14,280 nucleotides of DNA, taken from contig UQSG01000048.1 in assembly GCA_900543695.1 (NCBI GenBank), positions 1 to 14,280 of the forward strand, in the 5' to 3' direction. The position numbers and the translations under genes are program-made. Shown piece by piece: positions 1 through 6,336 of this stretch. Position 1 is the stretch's first letter, and each line of letters opens with the position of its first letter. Below the pieces are notes generated by a model. It saw only the letters and a list, made by a program, of their open reading frames with translations, searched no databases and had not been told where the DNA came from. The stretch comes from an uncultured Clostridium sp. (lineage in GTDB: Bacteria; Bacillota; Clostridia; UBA1212; UBA1255).

Positions 1-51
1 GTCTGTTTGCCATGGCAAACGCCCTCCCCCTTGGCTTGCTCTGTCCTTCAT
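1..51 (-). CDS. Possible 5' end of a divergent gene (partial, runs off the window)
   Basis: On the minus strand an ATG at 51-49 is preceded by GGAGG followed by a 6-nt spacer (GATAAA), which is a good Shine-Dalgarno arrangement. The 17 codons read without a stop to the window edge and begin M-K-D-R-A-S-Q-G-G-G-R-L-P-W. The plus strand here is strikingly pyrimidine-rich, as expected opposite a purine-rich leader and gene start. I see no convincing minus-strand promoter between here and the plus-strand promoter at 124-152. I do not recognise the product and 17 codons are too few to identify it. It may be a chance open stretch. Confidence 0.3.
   Translation of the reverse strand, partial: MKDRASQGGGRLPWQTD
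5..20. repeat. Perfect 16-bp palindrome
   Basis: GTTTGCCATGGCAAAC reads identically on both strands. It lies about 100 bp upstream of the sugar-isomerase promoter and would fall inside the putative divergent coding start at 1-51. It has no flanking T-tract, so it is not an intrinsic terminator. An operator for a dimeric regulator is possible but not shown; the core has no central CG as in LacI-family sites. Confidence 0.35.
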
Positions 52-123
52 TTTATCCCTCCGCCCTCCCGCTGTCCGTCGAATTGCGACGAACAGACGC
101 CGTTTTTTTTCGGAAAACATTAT

Positions 124-152
124 TTGCACGCAGTTTATAACTGTGCTATGAT
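124..152 (+). promoter_or_regulatory. Sigma-A promoter for the sugar isomerase operon
   Basis: TTGCAC (124-129), a 17-bp spacer and TATGAT (147-152), with an extended -10 TG at 144-145. The expected transcription start is about 30 nt upstream of the ATG at 190. The spacer holds a small dyad, CAGTT-TAT-AACTG at 131-143, that could serve as an operator. The ribosome binding site GGAGG follows at 176-180. Confidence 0.75.
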
Positions 153-189
153 AGCGGCACAGAAAAACAATTTTTGGAGGTTTCGCGGT

Positions 190-918
190 ATGAAGCATAT
201 AGGATTACAATTATATTCTGTCGGAGCGGATATGGGCAAGGACGTCTATGCGACGCTGAAAAGGACTGCCGAGCTGGGCTATACGGGCGTGGAATTTGCC
301 GGCTATTTCGGTATCCCTGCGGAACAGATGAAGGCGTGGCTCGATGAACTCGGCTTAAAAGCGTACAGCAGCCATACAAATGTATTTGGAGATTTTGCGG
401 CGGAGACGGGCTACCTGAAAGCTGTCGGCGCGCAGAATGCAGTTTTGCCGGGAGGACCTTCTTTTGCGACAGAAGCTGATGTCCTGGAGCTTGCAGAGAA
501 AATGAATGCGCTGGGAAAGAAATTCCGCGAAGAAGGAATCCGGCTCGGGTACCACAACCACAGCCACGAATTCACCAAAAACGGAGATAAGGGCTGGACG
601 CTGGACGTTTTGTACGACAATACGGATCCGGAATACGTAAGCATGCAGCTTGACGTCTGCTGGGCCGTCGTCGGAGGACAGGATCCGGTAGAATACCTCA
701 AAAAATATCAAAACAGAGTTTCCACAGTACATATGAAGGAAGTTCTTACCATAAATCCCTATGAGGGGACGGCAATCGGAGACGGAATCGTAGATTTCAA
801 AGCAATTTACGAGCTGCTTGGCGACGACGTCGTCTATATCGTAGAGCAGGAAGGCATAAAAACGATGGAAACGTGGGAAGGCCTCGCAAAAAGCCGCAAA
901 TATCTGGCATCACTGTAA
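190..918 (+). CDS. Sugar phosphate isomerase/epimerase (xylose isomerase-like TIM barrel)
   Basis: A 242-residue cytosolic protein of the AP-endonuclease-2/xylose-isomerase-like TIM-barrel family, whose members isomerise or epimerise sugars using a divalent metal. The start at 190 follows GGAGG with a 9-nt spacer; the reading frame is open further upstream, but that part crosses the promoter and has no ribosome binding site. Visible family landmarks are G-L-Q-L-Y-S-V near residue 5, the Y-H-N-H-S-H-E-F stretch at 121-128, Q-L-D-V-C-W at 153-158, V-H-M-K-E at 180-184 and V-E-Q-E-G at 218-222. Glu127, Asp155, His181 and Glu219 are the likely metal ligands by family analogy. It is the first gene of a two-gene operon, 25 bp before a D-lyxose isomerase, which suggests a role in rare-sugar catabolism. 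Sequence alone does not tell the substrate; hydroxypyruvate-isomerase- or tagatose-epimerase-like activities are alternatives. Confidence 0.88.
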   Translation: MKHIGLQLYSVGADMGKDVYATLKRTAELGYTGVEFAGYFGIPAEQMKAWLDELGLKAYSSHTNVFGDFAAETGYLKAVGAQNAVLPGGPSFATEADVLELAEKMNALGKKFREEGIRLGYHNHSHEFTKNGDKGWTLDVLYDNTDPEYVSMQLDVCWAVVGGQDPVEYLKKYQNRVSTVHMKEVLTINPYEGTAIGDGIVDFKAIYELLGDDVVYIVEQEGIKTMETWEGLAKSRKYLASL

Positions 919-943
919 GCCTTCCGGAAGGAGAACGCACACA

Positions 944-1627
944 ATGAAACGATCTGAAATCAACAGAGCACTGAAACGCATGGAGCAGCTGGTCTCACAG
1001 CACGGCTTCGCATTGCCTCCTTTCTGCAGCTGGACGCCGGAGGAATGGAAACAGAAGGGAAGCGAATATAATGAAATTCGCGACAACATGCTTGGCTGGG
1101 ATATCACGGACTATGGCTTGGGAAACTTTCAAAAGGTCGGCTTTTCCTTAATTACCATCCGCAACGGCAACCTGAAAAATCCCGCCTATCCAAAGCCTTA
1201 CGCAGAAAAGCTTCTGATGCTGGAAGAAGGACAGAGCGCGCCGATGCATTTTCACTGGTCGAAAATGGAGGACATCATTAACAGAGGCGGAGGGATCGTA
1301 TTAATCCGTGTTTATAATTCTGCGCCGGATGAGAGCTTTGCAGATACGGATGTCGCAGTCCATAAAGATGGGCGGAATTTTACGGTACCGGCTGGAACGC
1401 AGGTGGAGCTCTGCCCGGGAGAAAGCATCACGATTCAGCAATATCTGTATCACGATTTTACGGTAAAAAAAGGAAGCGGCGCCGTTTTGCTCGGAGAAGT
1501 ATCCATGTGTAACGACGACGAACACGACAATCGCTTTTATGAAAAAGTCGGGAGATTTCCCGAAATCGAAGAAGACGAACCGGCGTACCGGCTGCTCTGC
1601 AACGAGTATCCGCCGGCAGCCCGGTAA
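944..1627 (+). CDS. D-lyxose ketol-isomerase (cupin)
   Basis: A 227-residue cupin-fold isomerase of the D-lyxose ketol-isomerase family, expected to interconvert D-lyxose and D-xylulose; several members also act on D-mannose/D-fructose. The metal site is clear: M-H-F-H-W-S-K-M-E-D at 101-110 gives His102, His104 and Glu109, and Y-H-D-F supplies His170, matching the His-x-His/Glu/His pattern and spacing of the family. The C-terminal C-N-D-D-E-H-D-N-R-F and F-P-E-I-E-E-D-E blocks are also family signatures. The length is normal. The start follows GGAAGGAG (926-933) with a 10-nt spacer. It is co-transcribed with the upstream TIM-barrel isomerase and ends just before an intrinsic terminator. Together the two genes suggest conversion of an unusual pentose or hexose into a pentose-phosphate or glycolytic intermediate, with no kinase or transporter in view. 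Confidence 0.93.
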   Translation: MKRSEINRALKRMEQLVSQHGFALPPFCSWTPEEWKQKGSEYNEIRDNMLGWDITDYGLGNFQKVGFSLITIRNGNLKNPAYPKPYAEKLLMLEEGQSAPMHFHWSKMEDIINRGGGIVLIRVYNSAPDESFADTDVAVHKDGRNFTVPAGTQVELCPGESITIQQYLYHDFTVKKGSGAVLLGEVSMCNDDEHDNRFYEKVGRFPEIEEDEPAYRLLCNEYPPAAR

Positions 1628-1632
1628 AACGC

Positions 1633-1655
1633 AGGGCCCTCACGGGCCCTTTTTT
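1633..1655 (+). terminator. Intrinsic terminator between convergent genes
   Basis: AGGGCCC (1633-1639) pairs perfectly with GGGCCCT (1644-1650) around a TCAC loop, followed by a T-run ending at 1655. It ends the isomerase operon. The minus-strand deacetylase gene stops at 1654, and its own downstream side has only a weaker TTTT after TGCG, so the hairpin may serve both directions with better efficiency on the plus strand. Confidence 0.9.
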
Positions 1656-2373
1656 ATGCGGTTGGCTGCGGTTCCTCCCGCAGTAATATCTCCCGATTTG
1701 TCCCGTAAAAAATGTCGCCGCGCCCGCTGATCAATTTCAGAAAATCTTCAAAACGATTCCATGTGTCATCCACATCGAACTCGTAGCTGTGCCCCCAGAT
1801 ATAGAATATTTTCGGCGTGTCCGGAGTCATGGAAATAAATTCCGCCGCAAGCCGCATCATTTTTTCAAAATCCATATGGTAAACGGTCGATTTGAAACGG
1901 TAAAGATTTTTCTGCGGCTCGAAATTTCCTGAAGACTCCAGCGCTCTGGCATACCGGACGCCCGTGCTGTTTTTGATAATTGCGGCGGTGCGGTCATCGT
2001 TATTGATTCCGCCGCAGGGATACGCCATTCCTAAGACCTCATAGCCGCAGAGCTCGGAAAGGTTTTGACGATCTTGCTCCACCTGGCGGATTACCTCCGG
2101 CTCGCCAAGCTGCGTCAGATTTGGATGCGTAAGCGTATGGACAGCAACCTCATGCCCTTCATAAATGGATTTTACATCTTGCGCTTTGACTTTATAATGC
2201 GTTACGCGCCTTCCGCCGCCTGCGTCCAGAAAATCCTGGCGGCCCAGAAGCTCGGAGTTGATGTTGAAGGTCGCCTTCAAGCCGTACTTGTGAAAAAGCT
2301 CGGCCAGACGAATATCCTGCGTTACGCCGTCGTCGTAGCTGAACGTCACCGCTTTCATTTTGCCGGAAAACAT
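1654..2373 (-). CDS. Polysaccharide deacetylase family protein (NodB homology, CE4-like)
   Basis: A 239-residue protein of the NodB-homology family, metal-dependent enzymes that remove N- or O-acetyl groups from polysaccharides. Motif 1 is F-S-Y-D-D-G with Asp14/Asp15, motif 2 is H-T-L-T-H (His79 and His83), motif 3 is A-Y-P-C-G-G at 117-122, and a W-G-H-S-Y-E-F-D block lies at 193-200. I chose the ATG at 2373 because AAAGGAG (2383-2389) sits 9 nt upstream. The frame extends to an ATG at 2418, but that codon has no ribosome binding site and lies just past the -10 box. No signal peptide or membrane segment is visible, so it is probably cytosolic, unlike the classical secreted peptidoglycan or chitin deacetylases; it may act on imported oligosaccharides. 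It is transcribed divergently from the GH3 lipoprotein gene and convergently with the isomerase operon. Confidence 0.88.
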   Translation of the reverse strand: MFSGKMKAVTFSYDDGVTQDIRLAELFHKYGLKATFNINSELLGRQDFLDAGGGRRVTHYKVKAQDVKSIYEGHEVAVHTLTHPNLTQLGEPEVIRQVEQDRQNLSELCGYEVLGMAYPCGGINNDDRTAAIIKNSTGVRYARALESSGNFEPQKNLYRFKSTVYHMDFEKMMRLAAEFISMTPDTPKIFYIWGHSYEFDVDDTWNRFEDFLKLISGRGDIFYGTNREILLREEPQPTA

Positions 2374-2419
2374 AAATGGCATCTCCTTTGAAATATTTAT
2401 TTTAAATTTATATGACATA

Positions 2420-2448
2420 TGGAATTATAAACAAAAAATTGCTATAAT
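2420..2448 (+). promoter_or_regulatory. Promoter for the GH3 lipoprotein gene
   Basis: A perfect TATAAT at 2443-2448 preceded by TG-C (extended -10, TG at 2440-2441). The -35 region is poor, which fits an extended -10 promoter or an activator-dependent one. The leader to the ATG at 2512 is about 55 nt and contains the short dyads GTGA-TT-TCAC (2467-2476) and TTCCGGAA (2487-2494). Confidence 0.6.
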
Positions 2449-2452
2449 ACAA
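2424..2452 (-). promoter_or_regulatory. Promoter for the polysaccharide deacetylase gene
   Basis: On the minus strand TTGTAT (2452-2447), a 17-bp spacer and a perfect TATAAT (2429-2424). The -35 box matches only in its TTG. It overlaps the plus-strand promoter at 2420-2448, so the two cannot easily be occupied at once. Confidence 0.6.
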
Positions 2453-2511
2453 TATGTAGTTCAAATGTGATTTCACGCGGATAAATTTCCGGAAGGCTGT
2501 GCGATATAAAG

Positions 2512-5502
2512 ATGGACAAAAGAGCACGCAAACGTTTGATATTTGTTGCTGCGGCTGCTTTGGCAGTCCTTTTGGTCTGTGCATTTGCAGGCGGCTGCAA
2601 AAAGAAAAACGGCGGCGCGGACGAATCCGAGAGCCCGGAATATATCATTCCCGTAAGTGTATCTGCCTCAGAGGATGCGTTTTCTCTGCGTATGATTATT
2701 CGGGACTGCACGGCCGACAGAATCGTAATGAAGGTATTCAACGGCAGCAAAACAGTAGGAACTGTCGAGCAGGATATCGCCGTGACAAAGCAGCAGGGAA
2801 CGAATCTGACGCTCGAGCTGAAAGAATTCAATGGAAAGCTATCAGGCGATGCAAGCGCAGAGGTTCTGCTGTATGGGAAAGCAAACGCCGACGATAAGCT
2901 GAATGAGGATCCTCTGGACAGAGCCGTTATCCAGCTGAAGGATTACATCGTACAGCTGGGGGCGGATACGGTTTTCTGCGTAGTAGATGCGATGAGCACG
3001 GAAGAGAAAGCTGCGCTGGTAACGGGATATAACATTCTTACGGAGCATGAATCCCCCGTACCCGGCGCGGTCGGCGCGACTGCCGCCTTTGAAAAATATG
3101 GAATTCCTTCGATTCTATTTGCCTGGGGCGGCGCCGGAATTTCGGTTGAGGAGAAGACGACGCTTTACCCGTCCGTTTCCGTCCTTGCAAGCACCTGGAA
3201 TCAGACGCTTGCGGAAAAGGTCGGAGCTTCTCTGGGCCGGGATGCGAAGCATTTTAATATTGATATGCTGCTTCTTCCGGGGCTGAACCTTCAGCGGGAC
3301 GTACTTGGCGGCAGCAATTATGAATTGTATTCCGAGGATCCGCTCCTGTCGGGATATATGGCCGCCGCTTACATCAACGGGATCCAATCCGAACGCGTCG
3401 GAGCTTCCGCAGGTTATTTTGCAACGGGCAGCGGGAAAACCGCAAAAGAAACGGTAAATGTGAATGTAACTGAACGCGCGCTTCGGGAAATTTATCTGAC
3501 GGCGTTTGAAATAGCAGTGAAAAATTCCGCGCCGTATGCGCTGATTTCTTCTCCGGATAAAATGAATGGCGTCGATTCGTCAGCAAGCAGGGAGCTTCTG
3601 AGTACCATTTTGCGTACGGAATGGGGATACAGAGGCTTCGTTATGTCGTCTCTAAACGCCTCTGGCGATGCGGCGGATAGAATTGCGGCGCAGAATGATC
3701 TTTCTCTGCCAGGCAGCAATTCGGACGTGGAACAGATCCTCAGCGCCGTCGAGGAGGGCAGAATCACGCAGGCGCAGCTCGACGCGTGCTGTGAAAATAT
3801 TTTGCGTGTTGTGGCAAAATCCAATACGTTTAACGAATGGAACGGCGGCGCGCTTGATGCGGAGGGCGGCGCCTCCATAGCCAAGGAAGCCGCTTCAGAG
3901 GGAATGGTTCTCTTGAAGAACGATAACGGCGCGCTTCCCGCTGCGGGAGAAAAGGCAGCGATTTTCGGAAACGCACAGATTTATACCAGAATCGGCGGAA
4001 CAGGTGACGGCGTAAACGCGCTGTATTCCGTCAGCTTTCTGGAGGGCCTGGAAAATGCAGGATATACGCCGGATGCGGTGCTGAAAAATCTTTACTCTCA
4101 ATGTAAAGATGATCCGGAGGGCGAAAATCCTGCCGTAGACGCACGAGAGCTTTCCATTTCCGCTGAGGAGGCGGCACGTGCGGCAGCAGACAATGATTTT
4201 GCGGTAATCTGTATCTCCCGGCAGACGGGCGCAGGGAACGATCATTCTGCCGGAAAAGGCGATTTTTTGCTTAACGACCGAGAAGCGCTCCTGATCAAGC
4301 GCGTTTCGGAAGCTTTCCATAATGAAGGGAAAACAGTCACAGTGCTGCTTAATGCCGGCAATCCGATGGAGGTGGCCTCCTGGCAGAGCCAGGTCGATGC
4401 GATTCTGTACACAGGACTTGCGGGGATGGAAACCGGAACTGCTGCGGCAGAGATCATTTCCGGCAAGATCAATCCCAGCGGGAAGCTTACCGTCTCTTTT
4501 CCGATTTATTATACCGATGCGCCTTCTTACGGGAATTCTTCCGAAGAGGAAAACAACATAAATTATTCGGAGGATATTTATGTGGGGTATCGATTCTACG
4601 AAACGTTTGACGTTAAAACCGCCTATCCGTTCGGATATGGCCTTTCCTATACGACCTTTGAATATTCCGACGTTTCCGTGTCCTCTAATATCTACACAGA
4701 CTCCCTGAGCGTAACCGTTAATGTGAAAAATACAGGGGATACCGCAGGAAAAGACGTCGTACAGCTTTATATCAGAAAGCCGTACGAGGAGGGAGCAGCT
4801 GAGCAATCCGAAACGATTCTGGCCTCCTTTGCAAAAACAGAGCTGCTTGAACCGGGTGAGACGCAAAAGGTTACGCTTACGATCAATAATTATTCCATGC
4901 GTTCTTACAGTGAAGAAAATGCGGAGTGGTATGTCGGCGCCGGACAGTATTCGGCTTATGTTGCGCCGTCTGTAAAAGATACAGGATCAGAACTGCTGCG
5001 CTTCAGGTTCCGTGTGGAAAACAGAATTACGCTGCAGAGTGTCACGAACGTCTGCGCGCCTTTAGAAACAATGAAAACGTATGTCCGCTCCGGTGAAAAC
5101 GCTTTTGTTCCGCAGAATCAGCGGATCAATCTTGCGCTCGGCACGGTTGCTTCCTCGGACTGCAGCGAGATAGACGCAGGTCCGGAATATGCCGTAGACG
5201 GTGATTTTTCCACCTGGTGGGAGTCGGACGCCGGCTGCGACGAATCGCATCACTGGCTTTGCGTGGATTTTGGAGAGCCGGTTCGTTTGTCAGAGGTATG
5301 GATCCGCTGGAAATCTGTTGCGAGGCCATATGTTATTGAAGCCAGACGTTCCGAAACAGACGAATGGACGGAGCTTGCGCGTTATACGGCGGCGTTCCGC
5401 AAAGAGGAACGCGTACTGACAGATATCGAGGCGCGATATATACAGCTCCGCGTGGAAGGCGGCGGGAAATGCGCTGTTTACGAGCTGGGCGCATATGAAT
5501 GA
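2512..5502 (+). CDS. GH3-family lipoprotein, probable pseudo-glycosidase, with C-terminal F5/8 type C domain
   Basis: A 996-residue surface lipoprotein. Residues 1-29 are a signal peptide with a positively charged start, a hydrophobic core and lipobox A-G-G-C (Cys29). Residues about 45-130 form an extra beta-rich segment. The GH3 domain runs from M-S-T-E-E-K-A-A-L (161) to about 680, a fibronectin-III-like domain spans about 725-815, and an F5/8 type C (discoidin-like) domain covers about 870-995. Order and landmarks (Y-S-E-D-P, T-E-R-A-L-R-E-I-Y, G-F-V-M-S, F-G-Y-G-L-S-Y) are those of beta-glucosidase/xylosidase relatives. However, key residues are gone: nucleophile Asp is Ser380, acid/base Glu is Ala574, the A-D-G Asp is Trp205, the G-R-N Arg is Ser268, and K-H-F is G-Y-F (301-303). 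I infer binding or sensing rather than hydrolysis. The nearest ribosome binding site, GGAAGG, is 15 nt from the ATG, so translation may be weak. Confidence 0.9.
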   Translation: MDKRARKRLIFVAAAALAVLLVCAFAGGCKKKNGGADESESPEYIIPVSVSASEDAFSLRMIIRDCTADRIVMKVFNGSKTVGTVEQDIAVTKQQGTNLTLELKEFNGKLSGDASAEVLLYGKANADDKLNEDPLDRAVIQLKDYIVQLGADTVFCVVDAMSTEEKAALVTGYNILTEHESPVPGAVGATAAFEKYGIPSILFAWGGAGISVEEKTTLYPSVSVLASTWNQTLAEKVGASLGRDAKHFNIDMLLLPGLNLQRDVLGGSNYELYSEDPLLSGYMAAAYINGIQSERVGASAGYFATGSGKTAKETVNVNVTERALREIYLTAFEIAVKNSAPYALISSPDKMNGVDSSASRELLSTILRTEWGYRGFVMSSLNASGDAADRIAAQNDLSLPGSNSDVEQILSAVEEGRITQAQLDACCENILRVVAKSNTFNEWNGGALDAEGGASIAKEAASEGMVLLKNDNGALPAAGEKAAIFGNAQIYTRIGGTGDGVNALYSVSFLEGLENAGYTPDAVLKNLYSQCKDDPEGENPAVDARELSISAEEAARAAADNDFAVICISRQTGAGNDHSAGKGDFLLNDREALLIKRVSEAFHNEGKTVTVLLNAGNPMEVASWQSQVDAILYTGLAGMETGTAAAEIISGKINPSGKLTVSFPIYYTDAPSYGNSSEEENNINYSEDIYVGYRFYETFDVKTAYPFGYGLSYTTFEYSDVSVSSNIYTDSLSVTVNVKNTGDTAGKDVVQLYIRKPYEEGAAEQSETILASFAKTELLEPGETQKVTLTINNYSMRSYSEENAEWYVGAGQYSAYVAPSVKDTGSELLRFRFRVENRITLQSVTNVCAPLETMKTYVRSGENAFVPQNQRINLALGTVASSDCSEIDAGPEYAVDGDFSTWWESDAGCDESHHWLCVDFGEPVRLSEVWIRWKSVARPYVIEARRSETDEWTELARYTAAFRKEERVLTDIEARYIQLRVEGGGKCAVYELGAYE

Positions 5503-5503
5503 G

Positions 5504-5543
5504 TTTTACCATCGGTTGTAATAATATCTCACCTATGGTAAAA
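5504..5543. repeat. Inverted repeat TTTTACCAT/ATGGTAAAA over the cysE promoter
   Basis: TTTTACCATcGGT (5504-5516) and ACCtATGGTAAAA (5531-5543) are inverted copies with one mismatch in 13 positions and a 14-nt centre. Neither side carries a T-tract after the second arm, so it is not a normal intrinsic terminator, although it starts one base after the GH3 stop codon. It spans the candidate -35 to -10 interval of the next operon, which suits an operator. It could alternatively slow or end read-through from the GH3 gene. Confidence 0.55.
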
Positions 5544-5544
5544 T
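5516..5544 (+). promoter_or_regulatory. Candidate promoter of the cysE-cysS-sigH-thyA-DHFR operon
   Basis: TTGTAA (5516-5521), a 17-bp spacer and TAAAAT (5539-5544), lying within the inverted repeat at 5504-5543. The leader to the cysE ATG at 5671 would be about 120 nt. A lone TATAAT at 5633-5638 with no good -35 box could be a second start. I looked in the leader for the conserved T-box sequence AGGGTGGNACCGCG often found before cysteine genes and did not see it, so no tRNA-Cys riboswitch is supported. No gene is evident between 5503 and 5670. Confidence 0.45.
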
Positions 5545-5670
5545 GACCGTATCCGCCGCGAGGCTCCGATCTGCGTTTCCCTTACCGCGCTTTTACCCGC
5601 GCCATGGCAGAGAATCTTACGCCCCGCCGGCATATAATGCAGAATAGAGCGAAAAACTTCTGGTGAAAAT

Positions 5671-6336
5671 ATGGGGATTATAAAAGACGCAAAATCAATA
5701 GCGAAAAGAGATCCCGCGGCGCGGAATGCGGCGGAGGTTTTCCTTCTTTATCCCGGTCTGCACGCACTGATTTATCATAAAATATCGTCCTTTTTCTATC
5801 GTCACAAGCTGTTTTTTCTGGCAAGATGGGTTTCTCAGATTGCAAACCGTAGGACGGGAATCGAAATTCATCCCGGCGCGAAGATCGGGGAAGGCTTATT
5901 TATCGACCATGGACACGGTGTTGTAATCGGTGAAACGGCTGTAATCGGAGATAACTGCACGATTTATCACCAGGTGACGCTGGGCGGAACCGGCCGCCAG
6001 AAGCATTCGAAACGTCATCCCACAGTAGGCAACAATGTTCTGATCGGAGCCGGAGCCAAAATATTGGGCCCTGTGACGATCGGAGACAACGCCATGATCG
6101 GAGCGGGCTCCGTCGTGCTGGACGATGTGCCGGAGAATTCCACCGTAACGGGAATGAAGGCCCGCGTCATCAAAATGGACGGAGAGCGAGTGGACCGCAA
6201 GCCTGCCGTCGCGCCCTCCATTGCGCTTGAACATAATAAGGTACCGGACCCCGTAGCGCAGGAGCTTGAAATGATTGAGAAGGAGCTTGAAAAGCTGCGG
6301 GAAAATAACGACACGATACAGGAGGAAGATTCATGA
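5671..6336 (+). CDS. cysE: Serine O-acetyltransferase
   Basis: A 221-residue cytosolic enzyme that transfers acetyl from acetyl-CoA to L-serine, giving O-acetylserine for cysteine synthesis. The C-terminal half is a left-handed hexapeptide-repeat beta helix (I-G-x-G, V-I-G-D-N, I-G-A-G-A-K repeats from about 70 to 150). Catalytic landmarks are F-I-D-H-G-H-G (His80) and K-R-H-P (His116), equivalent to the two active-site histidines of the E. coli enzyme. Q-V-T-L-G-G-T-G precedes the second. The protein is of the short Bacillus type, lacking much of the N-terminal extension of the 273-residue enterobacterial form. The C-terminus (195-215) is a charged helix, E-L-E-M-I-E-K-E-L-E. The start has only a modest GGTGA (5662-5666) as ribosome binding site. 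The stop overlaps the cysS start by 4 bp (ATGA), so the two are translationally coupled. Confidence 0.95.
   Translation: MGIIKDAKSIAKRDPAARNAAEVFLLYPGLHALIYHKISSFFYRHKLFFLARWVSQIANRRTGIEIHPGAKIGEGLFIDHGHGVVIGETAVIGDNCTIYHQVTLGGTGRQKHSKRHPTVGNNVLIGAGAKILGPVTIGDNAMIGAGSVVLDDVPENSTVTGMKARVIKMDGERVDRKPAVAPSIALEHNKVPDPVAQELEMIEKELEKLRENNDTIQEEDS

Noticed and set aside
72..110. Hairpin CTGTcCGTCG/CGACGaACAG followed by eight T, resembling a terminator
   Set aside because: The T-run begins 6 nt after the stem, the stem has a mismatch, and no plus-strand frame has a stop before position 138, so no gene in the window would use it; it could only serve a gene ending left of the window.
7..189. Upstream extension of the first isomerase reading frame to position 7
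   Set aside because: It crosses the sigma-A promoter (124-152) and has no family similarity; GGAGG with 9-nt spacing fixes the start at 190.
2374..2418. Longer start for the polysaccharide deacetylase at 2418
   Set aside because: No ribosome binding site there and it lies just downstream of the -10 box; AAAGGAG supports 2373.
3895..4866. 323-codon minus-strand open frame opposite the GH3 gene
   Set aside because: It is the antisense shadow of a well-supported GH3 domain; its translation shows no recognisable fold and it has no ribosome binding site I could support.
5543..5647. 34-codon frame upstream of cysE (ATG at 5543) as a leader peptide
   Set aside because: Its ATG overlaps the candidate -10 box and has no ribosome binding site; it contains no run of Cys codons that would suggest attenuation.
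5545..5670. T-box riboswitch ahead of cysE-cysS
   Set aside because: The conserved T-box sequence and an anti-terminator/terminator pair are not visible.
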